Below are positions 1-8,994 of a stretch of 64,000 bases of DNA, in pieces. This DNA comes from Mycolicibacterium aromaticivorans JS19b1 = JCM 16368. GTDB lineage: Bacteria; Actinomycetota; Actinomycetes; Mycobacteriales; Mycobacteriaceae. A program made the translations under genes and the position numbers. Numbering within the stretch: position 1 is the stretch's first letter; each line of letters opens with the position of its first letter. The stretch covers positions 2,480,001 through 2,544,000 of the forward strand of contig NZ_JALN02000001.1 of NCBI RefSeq assembly GCF_000559085.1, written 5' to 3'. The notes below the pieces were generated by a model. The model worked only from the letters and a program-made list of their open reading frames with translations, was not told the DNA's origin and searched no databases.

Positions 1-492
1 TTGGTCGCCACGGCGTTGCTGATCACCGCGATGGCGATGGGCGGAACGGCGGTGGCCTGGGCGCACGCCGTGCGGGTGTCCGCCGACCCGGCACCGGACG
101 CGACGCTGGCCACGGCACCGACGCGCATCACCGCCACCTTCAACGAACGGCTGCAGGGCGATTTCGCCGCGATGACCGTCGTGGGCCCCGACGGCAACCT
201 GTGGTCCGACGGGACCCCGCAGGTGCAGGGCGCCACGGTCAGCGTCGGGGTGCGTCCACTCGGCCCGGCCGGGTCCTACACCGTGAACTACCGAGTGACC
301 TCGGCCGACGGCCACGTGGTGTCCGGTTCCTGGGCGTTCACCATGACCGTCGCGGGCAGCGGCTCACCGGGCCCATCGGCGACGGCGTCGACACCATCTG
401 CGGACCGCGCGCTGCCGGTCTGGCCGTTCATCGTCGGTGCCGTGGCGGTCATCGCCCTCGGGGTGATCTGGTCGCGGCTTCGCCGAACCTGA
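1..492 (+). CDS. CopC-domain exported membrane-anchored protein, possibly 5'-partial
   Basis: The product starts with a hydrophobic segment (residues about 3-20) ending in an A-H-A site, so the mature chain would begin with His, as in CopC/YobA proteins that bind copper at the N-terminal His. The body (about 22-115) is a CopC-like beta-sandwich with the typical features of early SADPAPDA and a later SADGHVVSGSW stretch. A Ser/Pro/Thr linker and one C-terminal membrane helix (about 138-157) followed by Arg residues anchor it. The open frame reaches the window edge, and the TTG at base 1 may be the true start or an internal codon. The likely role is periplasmic copper handling. That is inferred from the family; no metal site was tested. 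Confidence 0.75.
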   Translation: MVATALLITAMAMGGTAVAWAHAVRVSADPAPDATLATAPTRITATFNERLQGDFAAMTVVGPDGNLWSDGTPQVQGATVSVGVRPLGPAGSYTVNYRVTSADGHVVSGSWAFTMTVAGSGSPGPSATASTPSADRALPVWPFIVGAVAVIALGVIWSRLRRT

Positions 493-548
493 CCCTGGCA
501 TGATGGGTGCCACTGCCGGCCACGAGTGATTGAAGAGGAGCGCACCTG

Positions 549-1004
549 ATGGCAGACGCGCAGGACCTGCCCGACGAGGGTCGCGGCCCCACGCCGCCGG
601 GACCGCAGCCTCCGGAATCGGCCGCCGCCAAGAAGCAGCCGGCCAAAAAGGCGCCTGCCAAGAAGGCGGTGAAGAAGGCCCCGGCGAAGAAGGCGCCCGC
701 GAAGGCTGCCGCGCCGGCCAAGAAGGCCCCGGCGAAGAAGGTGGCCCCACCGCCACCACCGCCGGTTGCCGAACCAGCCACGACCGTCGGGGGGAACGGC
801 TCCGCGCCGCTTACCGAGGGCGCACGGGCCGCGGCGTACAGCGCCAAGTCGTCCGTCGAGCAGGCCACCGACCCGGTTTCCACCCCGGCCATCGTGCCGG
901 CACCGGAATCCTCGCGCTCGCCGCTGCCGTTCGCGGTGGCCTTCGCCGCGACGGTGCTGATCGCCCTGCTGGTGCGCAGGTTGCGCCAGCGGAACGCGGA
1001 GTGA
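549..1004 (+). CDS. Lys/Ala-rich hns-like protein with C-terminal membrane helix (Rv3852 family)
   Basis: This 151-residue protein has an acidic start, then a run of KAPAKKA-type repeats (about residues 25-70), a short Pro block, and a C-terminal membrane helix (about 127-144) ending in basic residues. This architecture, and the position directly before rraA and ethA, matches M. tuberculosis Rv3852, which was annotated as an H-NS-like protein and carries a membrane helix. The repeats resemble histone-H1-like DNA-binding tails, so membrane-tethered DNA binding is the plausible role; this is inference. Its stop overlaps the GTG start of rraA as GTGA, so the two are probably co-translated. The repeats are low-complexity coding DNA, not a separate repeat element. 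Confidence 0.85.
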   Translation: MADAQDLPDEGRGPTPPGPQPPESAAAKKQPAKKAPAKKAVKKAPAKKAPAKAAAPAKKAPAKKVAPPPPPPVAEPATTVGGNGSAPLTEGARAAAYSAKSSVEQATDPVSTPAIVPAPESSRSPLPFAVAFAATVLIALLVRRLRQRNAE

Positions 1005-1492
1005 GCGTGGCGGTAACCTTCCGTCCGACCGCCGATCTGGTCGACGACATCGGCCCGGACGTCCGCAGCTGCGACGTGCAGTTCCGGCAGTTCGGCGCTT
1101 GTACCGAATTCGCCGGGCCGATCAGCACGGTGCGCTGCTTCGAAGACAACGCGCTGCTGAAGTCGGTGCTCTCCGAACCCGGCGACGGTCGGGTCCTGGT
1201 GATCGACGGTAAAGCCTCGGTGCACACCGCCCTCGTCGGGGACGTGATCGCCGAGCTGGGTCGCTCCAACGGCTGGGCCGGTCTCATCGTGCACGGTGCG
1301 GTCCGCGACGCATCTACGCTGCGAACCCTCGAGATCGGCATCAAGGCACTGGGCACCAATCCGCGCAAGAGCACCAAAACCGGCGACGGTGAGCGTGATG
1401 TTCCGGTCAGCTTCGGGGGCGTCACCTTCACCCCCGGCGAGATCGCCTACAGCGACGACGACGGGATCGTCGTCACCTCCGCCGCGGACTAA
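1001..1492 (+). CDS. rraA: RraA family protein (ribonuclease E inhibitor / aldolase-like fold)
   Basis: The 163-residue product matches the RraA family, once misannotated as menaquinone methyltransferase MenG (Rv3853 in M. tuberculosis). RraA homologues bind RNase E and damp RNA decay; related family members are aldolases. Visible family marks are the opening [12 protein letters not shown], a [24 protein letters not shown] block around residues 83-106 and the [11 protein letters not shown] segment. The start is GTG at 1001, overlapping the hns-like stop; GTG at 1007 is an equally possible start two codons later. The gene ends inside the ethA stop region (4-base convergent overlap), which leaves no room for a separate terminator between the two. 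Confidence 0.9.
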   Translation: MSVAVTFRPTADLVDDIGPDVRSCDVQFRQFGACTEFAGPISTVRCFEDNALLKSVLSEPGDGRVLVIDGKASVHTALVGDVIAELGRSNGWAGLIVHGAVRDASTLRTLEIGIKALGTNPRKSTKTGDGERDVPVSFGGVTFTPGEIAYSDDDGIVVTSAAD

Positions 1493-2958
1493 ACACTGAC
1501 TGCGACAAGGTTTTTGGTGAAGCTCAGCGCTTCGTCGGCGACTTTGCCGTGCCGGATCAGTCGCAGGTCCAGCAGGTAGTTCTGCTTGAGCCGCCAGGGT
1601 GCGCGGGAGCCCGCCTTGGGCAACCGATCCAGCGCCCGCAAGACGTAGCCCGGCGTGAAGTCCATCAGCGGCCGTTCCTCGATATCGGCCGACGGCTGAC
1701 TCGGAGCCACCCGGTCGTATCCGTTGGCATCCATGTAATTGAGGACACGGCAGACGAATTCGGACACCAGATCGGCCTTGAGCGTCCACGACGCATTGGT
1801 GTAGCCGATGGTGAACGCCATGTTGGGCACGCCGGAGAGCATCATGCCCTTGTACGCCATCGTGGTGTTCAGATCCAGCGCCTCACCGTCCATGGCGATC
1901 TCGGCGCCGCCGAACAACTGGAGGTTCAAACCCGTTGCGGTGACAATGATGTCGGCCGCCAGCTCCTGGCCGGACGCAAGCATGATCCCCGTCGGCGTGA
2001 ATCGCTCGATGGTATCGGTCACCACCTCGGCCCGGCCCTTGCGGATCGTGCGGAACAGATCGCCGTTGGGCGCCAGGCACAGTCGCTCGTCCCACACTCT
2101 GTAACTCGGGCCGAAATGCTTGTTCACGTCGTAGTTTTCGGGCAACCGGCGCTTCGCCATCGTCATCAACTGCTTGCGCATGAAGTTGGGGAATCGCCGC
2201 GCCAGCCGGTATTGCATGGACTGGAACACAATGCTCTTCCACCGGTTGGCCACGTAGGCGGGTTTGGCGGGCAGCAGCTTGTTCATCCGTACCGCGAACG
2301 GGTCGATGTCGGGCAGCGACCCGATGTAGGTGGGTGAACGCTGCAGCATCGTGACGTGTTCGGCTCCCGAATTGGCAAGGGCAGGAATGAGAGTCACGGC
2401 AGTGGCACCGCTGCCGATGACGACGATCCGCTTGCCGGTGTAATTCAGATTTTCCGGCCAGTGCTGGGGGTGAACAATCGTGCCGGTGAACTCGTCGGCG
2501 CCGGGGAACTGCGGCGAGTAGCCCTCGTCGTAGTTGTAGTAGCCGCTGCACGCGAACAGGAACGAGCAGGTGATGTCCTTCTGTTCGCCATCGGCTTCCA
2601 CCCGGACCGTCCACAGGTTGTCGGCGCTGGACCACTCGGCGCGCTCCACCCGGTTGCGAAAGCGGATGTGCTTGTCGATGCCGTACTCGTGCACCGTCTC
2701 CTTCAGATACGACATGATCGACGGCCCGTCGGCGATCGACTTCTCCGATGTCCACGGCTTGAACCGGAAGCCCAGGGTGAACATGTCGGAGTCCGACCGG
2801 ATCCCGGGGTACTTGAACAGATCCCACGTGCCGCCCAGATTCTCGCGGCGCTCCAGAATCAGAAAGCTCGTGCCGGGGCAGCGGTCCTTCAGATGCCAGG
2901 CGGCGCTGATGCCGGAGATGCCGGCTCCCACGATCACCACATCGACGTGTTCAGTCAT
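1489..2958 (-). CDS. ethA: FAD-containing Baeyer-Villiger monooxygenase EthA
   Basis: The 489-residue product has the length expected for mycobacterial EthA, the NADPH/FAD Baeyer-Villiger monooxygenase that oxidises ketones and activates the prodrug ethionamide. Visible motifs are the N-terminal FAD Rossmann GAGISG (residues 11-16), the monooxygenase fingerprint [12 protein letters not shown] (157-168) and a second nucleotide-binding GSGATA (182-187). It is divergent from ethR across 77 bases that carry a triple operator. A TAACGT hexamer lies 7 bases from the ATG, which suggests a leaderless transcript starting at the ATG. Its natural substrate cannot be read from sequence. Identification is firm because motif, length and the ethR neighbour all agree. 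Confidence 0.95.
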   Translation of the reverse strand: MTEHVDVVIVGAGISGISAAWHLKDRCPGTSFLILERRENLGGTWDLFKYPGIRSDSDMFTLGFRFKPWTSEKSIADGPSIMSYLKETVHEYGIDKHIRFRNRVERAEWSSADNLWTVRVEADGEQKDITCSFLFACSGYYNYDEGYSPQFPGADEFTGTIVHPQHWPENLNYTGKRIVVIGSGATAVTLIPALANSGAEHVTMLQRSPTYIGSLPDIDPFAVRMNKLLPAKPAYVANRWKSIVFQSMQYRLARRFPNFMRKQLMTMAKRRLPENYDVNKHFGPSYRVWDERLCLAPNGDLFRTIRKGRAEVVTDTIERFTPTGIMLASGQELAADIIVTATGLNLQLFGGAEIAMDGEALDLNTTMAYKGMMLSGVPNMAFTIGYTNASWTLKADLVSEFVCRVLNYMDANGYDRVAPSQPSADIEERPLMDFTPGYVLRALDRLPKAGSRAPWRLKQNYLLDLRLIRHGKVADEALSFTKNLVAVSV

Positions 2959-2965
2959 GGCGGCG

Positions 2966-3028
2966 ACGTTATCAACACGGTGTTGAATAGGTCAACAGTC
3001 TGTCGAGAAAATCAACACGCTGTAAAGT
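2966..3028. promoter_or_regulatory. ethA/ethR divergent promoters with three EthR-type operator units
   Basis: Three copies of TCAACA-N3-TGTYGA-like units begin at 2972, 2992 and 3012, exactly 20 bases apart. The first, TCAACACGGTGTTGA (2972-2986), is a palindrome apart from its centre; the second (2992-3006) and third (3012-3026) are degenerate on the right arm. The ethA minus-strand hexamer TAACGT (2971-2966) abuts unit 1, and the ethR hexamer TAAAGT (3023-3028) overlaps unit 3. Each hexamer is 7 bases from its start codon, consistent with two leaderless mRNAs. EthR of M. tuberculosis is known to bind a long operator here cooperatively; the repeat layout is seen directly. Confidence 0.85.
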
Positions 3029-3035
3029 AGAGCTC

Positions 3036-3680
3036 GTGCCAGCTGTCCGCCCGGCCCGCATTCGCGGGCGCCGCGCCGCCCGCCCATCCGGTGACGATCG
3101 CGAAGCGGCCATCCTGCGCACGCTCGAGGAGATGCTGACCGAGCGGCCGTTCGCCGAGATCTCGGTGGACGAACTCGCCAAGGGCGCCGGCCTGTCCCGA
3201 CCGACGTTCTACTTCTACTTCGCGTCCAAGGACGCGGTGCTCGTGCGGCTGTTCACCCGGGCGATCACCGCTTCCGGCGCCGAACAGCAGCAGAGCGCCG
3301 ACGTCCCCGGGCAGCCGCAGCAGGCCTGGCGTGACGGTATCTACGCCTTTTTCGATTCCCTGCGCCCGAACCGGGCGGTGGTGCTTGCCGGGCTCGGCGT
3401 CATGGCCACCAACACCGAACTCCGTGAGGTGTGGGCGAGCTTCATGACCGGCTGGATCGACTACACGGCAGCACTGATCACGCGGGAACGGGAGCGCGGC
3501 GCCGCACCCGACACCATCCCGGCGCGGGATCTCGCCACGGCGCTAAACCTGATGAACGAGCGGGTCGTGGTCGCCGCCCAGGGCACCCAACAGCCGACGC
3601 TGGCCGAGGACGCCGCCCTGGAAACCGTCGTCCACATCTGGATCACCAGCATTTACGGCGGGGCCCCGGACTCGGTTTGA
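3036..3680 (+). CDS. ethR: TetR-family repressor EthR
   Basis: This 214-residue TetR regulator matches EthR, the repressor of ethA. The N-terminal DNA-binding domain (about residues 25-75) contains the block DELAKGAGLSRPTFYFYF typical of EthR-like recognition helices. The C-terminal half has the conserved RGAAPDTIPARDLATALN and LNMNER-like segments of the ligand-binding domain. The start is GTG at 3036, chosen because TAAAGT lies 7 bases upstream and the N-terminus length then matches known EthR. An operator unit overlaps this promoter element, so autorepression is likely. The Arg/Pro-rich first 20 residues differ from the M. tuberculosis protein but carry the same basic character. Confidence 0.93.
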   Translation: MPAVRPARIRGRRAARPSGDDREAAILRTLEEMLTERPFAEISVDELAKGAGLSRPTFYFYFASKDAVLVRLFTRAITASGAEQQQSADVPGQPQQAWRDGIYAFFDSLRPNRAVVLAGLGVMATNTELREVWASFMTGWIDYTAALITRERERGAAPDTIPARDLATALNLMNERVVVAAQGTQQPTLAEDAALETVVHIWITSIYGGAPDSV

Positions 3681-3724
3681 TTCCGGCTTCGCATATTCGA
3701 ATTCACCGCCGAAGTGGCTGGCCC

Positions 3725-3736
3725 TAGTCTGGCGGC
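3725..3736 (+). promoter_or_regulatory. Leaderless-type promoter element before the PBP gene
   Basis: TAGTCT (3725-3730) sits 6 bases before the ATG at 3737. In mycobacteria a TANNNT element at this distance commonly gives a transcript that starts at the start codon. No ribosome-binding site is seen between. Confidence 0.5.
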
Positions 3737-6261
3737 ATGTCGGAGCCACACCCATCGAGGGGTGCCACCGTTGGCAAGCTCGCGTTGTACTGCGTGCTGG
3801 CCGGTGTGTTGGTGGCGGCCATGTTGTTTCCACTGGCCGGTGGCGCGGGCATCGTGGTGAACCACGCCTCCGACGTGGCGGCGCAGGATTCCGCGCAGTT
3901 AATGCAGGGCGAGGTGCCCACGGTCTCGACGATGGTGGACGCCGCCGGGAACCCGATCGCCTGGATCTATGCCCAACGCCGGTGGCCGGTGCCCAGCGAC
4001 CGGATCGCCGACACGATGAAGCTGGCGATCGTTTCGATCGAAGACAAGCGCTTCGCCGACCACAACGGCGTCGACGTCCAGGGCACCCTGACCGGTCTGG
4101 TCGGCTATCTGAGGGGCGACCTCGACACCCGAGGTGGGTCGACGATCGAGCAGCAGTACATCAAGAACTACAACCTCTTGGTCAACGCGCAGACCGACGC
4201 CGAGCGGCGGGCGGCCGTCGAGACCACGCCGGCGCGCAAGTTGCGCGAGATCCGGATGGCGCTGGCCCTGGACCGGGCGATCTCCAAGCCCGAGATCCTG
4301 ACCAGGTACCTGAACCTGGTCTACTTCGGCAATGGCGCCTACGGGGTGCAGGATGCGGCCAAGACGTATTTCGGGATCAACTCGGCAGACCTGGACTGGC
4401 AGCAGGCCGCGCTGCTGGCCGGCATCGTGCAGTCGACCAACGCGCTGAATCCCTACACCAACCCCGAGGCGGCGCTGGCCCGCCGCAACGTGGTTCTCGA
4501 CACGATGATCGAGAACCTGCCGGACCGGGCCAAGGAGTTGCGCGCGGCCCGTGAGGCGCCGCTGGGCGTCTTGCCGCAGCCGAACTCACTACCGCAGGGC
4601 TGCATCGCCGCCGGCGACCGCGGGTTCTTTTGCGACTACGTGCTGCAGTATCTCGCGCGAGCGGGTCTGTCCAAGGACGACGTGGCCCGCAACGGCTACC
4701 TGATACGCACCACCTTGGACCCGAAGGTCCAGAACAGCGTGAAGAAGGCGATCGACACCGTCGCCAGCCCGCAACTCGACGGGGTGGCCAGCGTGATGTC
4801 GGTGATCCAGCCGGGCAAGACCAGTCACAAGGTGCTCGCAATGGGCGACAACCGCAACTACGGTCTGCAGCTCGACGCCGGTCAGACGGTCCAGCCGCAG
4901 CCGTTCTCACTGGCCGGTGACGGCGCCGGATCGATCTTCAAGATCTTCACCACCGCCGCCGCCCTGGATATGGGCATGGGGACCAACGCCCAGCTGGAAG
5001 TTCCGGCGCAGTTTCAGGGGAAAGGCCTGGGCAGCAGTAACACCCCGGGTTGTCCCAAGGAGACCTGGTGTGTGAAGAACGCAGGCAACTACCGCAGCCC
5101 GATGAGTGTGACGGACGCGCTGGCGCAGTCACCCAACACCGCGTTCGCGCGATTGATCGGCCAGATCGGCGTGCAGCGCGCGGTGGACATGGCGGTCAAG
5201 CTGGGGTTGCGCTCCTACGCCGAGCCGGGCACGGCGCGCGCCTACCAGCCGGACAGCAACGAGAGTCTGGCCGACTTCATCAAGCGCCAGAACCTCGGCT
5301 CGTTCACGCTTGGGCCGTTCGAGCTCAATGCCCTCGAATTGTCCAATGTGGCAGCCACATTGGCATCGGGTGGCACGTGGTGCCCGCCCAGCCCGGTGGA
5401 CAAGATCTTCGATCGGCACGGCCGCGAGGTCGCCGTCGAGACGCAGGCCTGCGAGCAGGCTGTTCCTGAGGGCTTGGCCAACACGCTGGCCAACGCCCTG
5501 TCGAAGGACGCCACCGGCGGTACCGCGGCCGGTTCGGCAGGTTCGGTCGGCTGGAGCCTGCCGGTGTCAGGCAAGACCGGCACCACCGAATCACACCGCT
5601 CCTCGGGCTTTCTCGGCTTCACCAATCATTACGCCGCCGCCAACTACGTCTTCGACGACAGCACCAATCCCGGTGGACTGTGCTCGTTTCCGTTGCGCAA
5701 GTGCGGATCCGGCAACCTGTACGGCGGCAATGAGCCCGCGCGCACCTGGTTCCTGGCGATGAAGCCGGTCGCCGAGGACTTCGGCCCGATCGCGCTGCCG
5801 CCCACGGACAAGCGGTACGTCGAGGGCGGACCGGGTAGCACGGTGCCGAGCGTGAGCAGCCTGAGCTTTGAAGAGGCGCGGAAGCGCCTGCGGGAAGCCG
5901 GTTTTCAGGTCTCCGATCTCCCCACCCCGGTCAACAGCTTCTCGTCGCGGGGCACGGTCGTGGGGACCACCCCGTCAGGCAAGACCATCCCGGGCTCGAT
6001 CATCACGATCAATACCAGCAACGGGATACCGCCCGCGCCACCGCCGGATCTGGCGCCGCCGCCTCCTCCCCCACCGCCGGACTCCCCGCCGCCGGACGTC
6101 AACGTCATCAACATTCCGGGCCTGCCGCCGATCACGCTGCCGATGTGGCCGCCACCGGCACCGCCGCCACCCCCGGCGCCGGAACCCCCGCCACCGCCGC
6201 CCCGCCGCCCGCACCTGAACCGCCGCCCCCGCCGCCGGCCGGCGGCCCCGGACCGCCGTAG
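3737..6261 (+). CDS. PonA2-like bifunctional class A penicillin-binding protein with PASTA domain; proline tail frameshifted
   Basis: This is a cell-wall glycosyltransferase/transpeptidase closely resembling mycobacterial PonA2. A membrane anchor lies at about residues 15-38. The GT51 domain shows IEDKRFADHNGVD (Glu102) and GGSTIEQQYIKN (about 133-144). The transpeptidase has the SIFK motif at Ser399, SPN at 465 and KTG at 613. One PASTA domain follows (about 700-757), then a long Pro-rich tail. The raw frame runs on to 6394 with an Arg-rich tail overlapping dinB by 106 bases. A one-base shift near 6196-6204 restores a Pro-rich tail ending at TAG 6259-6261, 27 bases before dinB. I therefore give 6261 as the intended end. 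The extra copy may be a PonA2 or PonA3 paralogue; synteny does not match ponA2 of M. tuberculosis. Confidence 0.88.
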
Positions 6262-6281
6262 GCAATTGTCGTACCGGCATG

Positions 6282-6295
6282 CGAACATATGTTCG
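6282..6295. promoter_or_regulatory. LexA-type SOS box over the dinB start
   Basis: CGAACATATGTTCG is a perfect 14-base palindrome matching the mycobacterial/Gram-positive SOS box CGAAC-N4-GTTCG. The ATG at 6289-6291 lies in its centre. LexA bound here would block transcription start or early elongation of dinB, so DNA damage should induce the gene. The match is seen directly; LexA control is inferred. Confidence 0.75.
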
Positions 6296-7494
6296 TGTCC
6301 GGCGGCCGGGCGACCATCCTGCACGCTGATCTCGACTCGTTCTACGCCTCGGTCGAGCAGCGCGATGACCCGACGCTGCGCGGTCGTCCGGTGATCGTCG
6401 GCGGCGGCGTCGTGCTGGCCGCCAGCTATGAGGCCAAGGCATACGGGGTGCGCACCGCGATGGGCGGCCACCAGGCCCGCCGGCTATGCCCCGCAGCCGT
6501 GGTCGTCCCGCCCCGGATGTCGGCCTACAGCCAGGCCAGCGACGACGTCTTCGCGGTGTTCCACGACACCACACCGCTGGTGGAACCGCTCTCGGTGGAC
6601 GAGGCCTTCCTCGACGTCGCCGGGCTGCAGCGGCTGTCCGGCGATCCGGTGCAGATCGGGGCGCGGTTGCGGGAAGAAGTTCGCGACCGCGTAGGGCTAC
6701 CGATCACGGTGGGTATCGCGCGCACCAAGTTCCTGGCCAAGGTGGCCAGCCAGGAAGCCAAACCCGACGGGCTGCTGCTGGTGCCACCCGAGCGTGAGCT
6801 GGAATTCCTGCGCCCGCTGCCGGTGCGCAGGCTGTGGGGGGTGGGACCCAAGACGGCCGACAAGTTGCACGCGTACGGCATCGAGACCGTCGCCCAGGTC
6901 GCCGAGCTCGGGGAGCCGATGCTGGCGTCGATGGTCGGGCCGGCAATGGGCAGGCAGCTGTATTCGTTGTCGCGCAACATTGATCGGCGCCGGGTGGACA
7001 CCGGCCGGCGTCGCCGCTCGGTGGGCGCCCAGCGCGCGCTGGGCCGGCGCCGGATCAGCCCTGGCGAGCTGGACGCCGTGGTGATCGGCTTGGTGGACCG
7101 GATCACCCGCCGGATGCGCTCAGCGCAGCGCACCGGCCGAACAGTGGTGCTGCGCTTGCGTTTTGACGACTTCGCCCGAATCACGCGGTCGCACACCATG
7201 GCCAGGGCCACCGGGTCCACCGCGCCGATCCTGGCCGCTGCCCGTGACCTGGTCGCTGCCGCCGAGCCGCTGATCGCCGAGCGCGGCATCACGCTGATCG
7301 GCTTTGCCGTCAGCAATATCGATCCCAGTGGCGCTCAGCAGCTGGAGCTTCCGTTCGACGGCGGGCGCCCCGAGACGCTGGACCTCGACGCGGCCGTCGA
7401 CCGTGTCCGGCGGCGGTATGGCAACGCGGTACTGACTCGCGGTGTCCTGGTGGGGCGGGATCCGGATCTGGAGATGCCGCACCTGCCGGATTAG
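6289..7494 (+). CDS. dinB: Y-family DNA polymerase IV (DinB)
   Basis: The 401-residue product is a translesion polymerase. The catalytic acidic residues appear in HADLDSFYASVE (about residues 11-22) and in SVDEAFLD (about 103-110). The helix-hairpin-helix region reads LWGVGPKTADKL (about 183-194), followed by the little-finger domain. QLELPF near residue 351 fits a beta-clamp-binding motif. Mycobacteria have several DinB paralogues; the location between the ethA region and the PHP gene suggests the DinB3 type of M. smegmatis, from memory only. The start is ATG 6289 or GTG 6295; both lie inside the SOS palindrome. The gene is convergent with the PHP-domain gene, 8 bases apart. Confidence 0.93.
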   Translation: MFVSGGRATILHADLDSFYASVEQRDDPTLRGRPVIVGGGVVLAASYEAKAYGVRTAMGGHQARRLCPAAVVVPPRMSAYSQASDDVFAVFHDTTPLVEPLSVDEAFLDVAGLQRLSGDPVQIGARLREEVRDRVGLPITVGIARTKFLAKVASQEAKPDGLLLVPPERELEFLRPLPVRRLWGVGPKTADKLHAYGIETVAQVAELGEPMLASMVGPAMGRQLYSLSRNIDRRRVDTGRRRRSVGAQRALGRRRISPGELDAVVIGLVDRITRRMRSAQRTGRTVVLRLRFDDFARITRSHTMARATGSTAPILAAARDLVAAAEPLIAERGITLIGFAVSNIDPSGAQQLELPFDGGRPETLDLDAAVDRVRRRYGNAVLTRGVLVGRDPDLEMPHLPD

Positions 7495-7502
7495 CGCGGC
7501 AA

Positions 7503-8507
7503 TCAGCTTGCGGCCCAAGCCAACAGCTTCTCAACGGGCCAGGTGTTGACGATCCGTTCGACCGGGACCTCGCTGTCGACGGCGCGCTGCGCACCATAGC
7601 CGAGGAAATCCAGCTGGCCCGGGGCGTGGGCGTCGGTGTCGATCGAGAAATCGCAGCCGATACCCAAGGCCAGTTTCAGCAGCCGGGTCGGCGGGTCGCG
7701 ACGCTCGGGCCGCGAATTGATCTCCACCGCGGTGTTGTTGTCCCGGCACGCGGCGAACACTTTCTCTGCGTCGAACTTCGACTCCGGCCGCAGGCCGCGA
7801 TTGCCGGTGACCAGCCGGCCCGTGCAGTGGCCGAGGACGTTGACCCGCGAGTTGGTCACGGCGCGAACCATCCGCCTCGTCATCGATGGTTCATCCATGG
7901 CCAGCTTCGAGTGCACGCTGGCGACGACGACGTCGAGGCGGTCCAGCAACTCGGGCTCCTGGTCCAGCGTCCCGTCGTCGAGGATGTCGACCTCGATGCC
8001 GGTGAGGATCCGGAACGGAGCCATCTTGTCTCGCAGCTCGTCGATGACGTCGAGCTGATGGCGCAGCCGGTCCGGCGAGAGCCCGTTGGCGATGGTCAGT
8101 CGCGGCGAATGGTCGGTCAGCACGCAGTACTCGTGGCCGAGCGCGGCCGCCGCGGCCATCATCTCGGGAATCGGCGCCGACCCGTCCGACCAATTGGAAT
8201 GCAGGTGCAGATCGCCCCGCAGCGCCGCACGGATATCACCGCCGCCGAGGTCCTCAGCCGAGGCGCGCAATTCGACCAGTACATCGGGTTCCTGGCCGGC
8301 CCAGGCCTGCGCGATCACCTTCGCCGTCTTCGGTCCGATGCCGGGCAGGCTCTGCCAGCTGTTGGCCCGGCCGTGCCGGTCGCGGGTCTGCTCGTCCAGC
8401 GCCTCGACGATGTCGGCGGCCTTGCGGTAGGCCATCACCCGCCGGGAGTCTTCGCGCGCGCGGTCCTTGAAGTACGCGATCTCGCGCAGCGCGGCCACCG
8501 GGTCCAT
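7503..8507 (-). CDS. Helix-hairpin-helix plus PHP-domain phosphoesterase (Rv3856c family)
   Basis: The 334-residue protein combines an N-terminal HhH DNA-binding region (SLPGIGPKTAKVIAQ, about residues 53-67) with a PHP metal-dependent phosphoesterase domain. PHP metal-ligand motifs are GDLHLHSNWSDG (about 98-109), LTDHS (about 132-136), GIEVDIL and HCTGR, with DTDAHAPGQLD near the C-terminus. This is the bacterial PolX layout without the polymerase part. It corresponds by order to Rv3856c. A DNA-repair role is plausible given the HhH domain and the neighbouring dinB, but the substrate is unknown. The start is ATG 8507, and no good alternative is nearby. Confidence 0.85.
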   Translation of the reverse strand: MDPVAALREIAYFKDRAREDSRRVMAYRKAADIVEALDEQTRDRHGRANSWQSLPGIGPKTAKVIAQAWAGQEPDVLVELRASAEDLGGGDIRAALRGDLHLHSNWSDGSAPIPEMMAAAAALGHEYCVLTDHSPRLTIANGLSPDRLRHQLDVIDELRDKMAPFRILTGIEVDILDDGTLDQEPELLDRLDVVVASVHSKLAMDEPSMTRRMVRAVTNSRVNVLGHCTGRLVTGNRGLRPESKFDAEKVFAACRDNNTAVEINSRPERRDPPTRLLKLALGIGCDFSIDTDAHAPGQLDFLGYGAQRAVDSEVPVERIVNTWPVEKLLAWAAS

Positions 8508-8583
8508 GACTCCAGTGTGCCCCGCGCGTGTGATGGCGTTTTGGCGCCGGGGCGCAGCCGCGCTACGCTGATTGCGATTTTGT

Positions 8584-8607
8584 TCAATCCATCAAGTCAT
8601 CAATTCG
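8584..8607. repeat. Three tandem 8-base TCAANNCA-type repeats upstream of the ArsR gene
   Basis: TCAATCCA, TCAAGTCA and TCAATTCG follow each other without gaps, so TCAA recurs every 8 bases at 8584, 8592 and 8600. They sit just before the ArsR start and could be part of an operator; this is inference from position. Confidence 0.35.
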
Positions 8608-8613
8608 AGGCGC

Positions 8614-8994
8614 ATGGTGCCCACCAATTTTCCCGGCGGCGACGAGCGGCCGCTCTACGAGATCAAAGCCAACCTCTTCAAGGCGCTGGCGCACCCCGCG
8701 CGTATCCGCGTGCTCGAGATCCTGTCGGCCAATGACCGGCCGACCCCGGTCAGCGAGATTCTCACGGCCACCGAGATCGAACCGACGCTGCTGTCGCAGC
8801 ACCTGGCTGTCCTCAAACGCCATCACGTCGTGTCGGCGGAGCGAACCCGCAATACCGTGCACTACGAGCTTGCCCACCCGTCGATCCGGGATCTGCTCGT
8901 GTCTGCGCGCGGCTTCCTTGCCGACACCCTCAGAGCCCGCCACGAACAGCTCTCGGCCTTCGACTCGTTGCCTCCGGTGGGGAATCCGCAGTGA
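8614..8994 (+). CDS. ArsR-family winged-helix regulator
   Basis: This small regulator (126 residues from ATG 8614) has the ArsR core: LFKALAHPARIRVLEIL, a helix-turn-helix in TEIEPTLLSQHLAVLKRHHVV, and a winged hairpin ERTRNTVHYEL. No CxC metal-binding pair is present in the recognition region, so a metal sensor of the classic ArsR/SmtB type is unlikely. I chose ATG 8614 over the upstream TTG 8572 because CGAGG lies 3-8 bases before it and the alternative N-terminus has no homology-like content. The stop overlaps the SulP start as GTGA, so this regulator and the transporter are co-translated. It probably controls that transporter. Confidence 0.88.
   Translation: MVPTNFPGGDERPLYEIKANLFKALAHPARIRVLEILSANDRPTPVSEILTATEIEPTLLSQHLAVLKRHHVVSAERTRNTVHYELAHPSIRDLLVSARGFLADTLRARHEQLSAFDSLPPVGNPQ

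Noticed and set aside
600..750. Apparent repeat array
   Set aside because: The AAGAAGGC-type repetition is coding low complexity (KAPAKKA repeats); units are not separated by unique spacers, so it is not CRISPR.
449..1789. Minus-strand frame across the hns-like, rraA and ethA 3' region
   Set aside because: Its Ala/Gly-rich stretch is the reverse complement of the Lys/Ala repeats; it crosses three well-supported genes.
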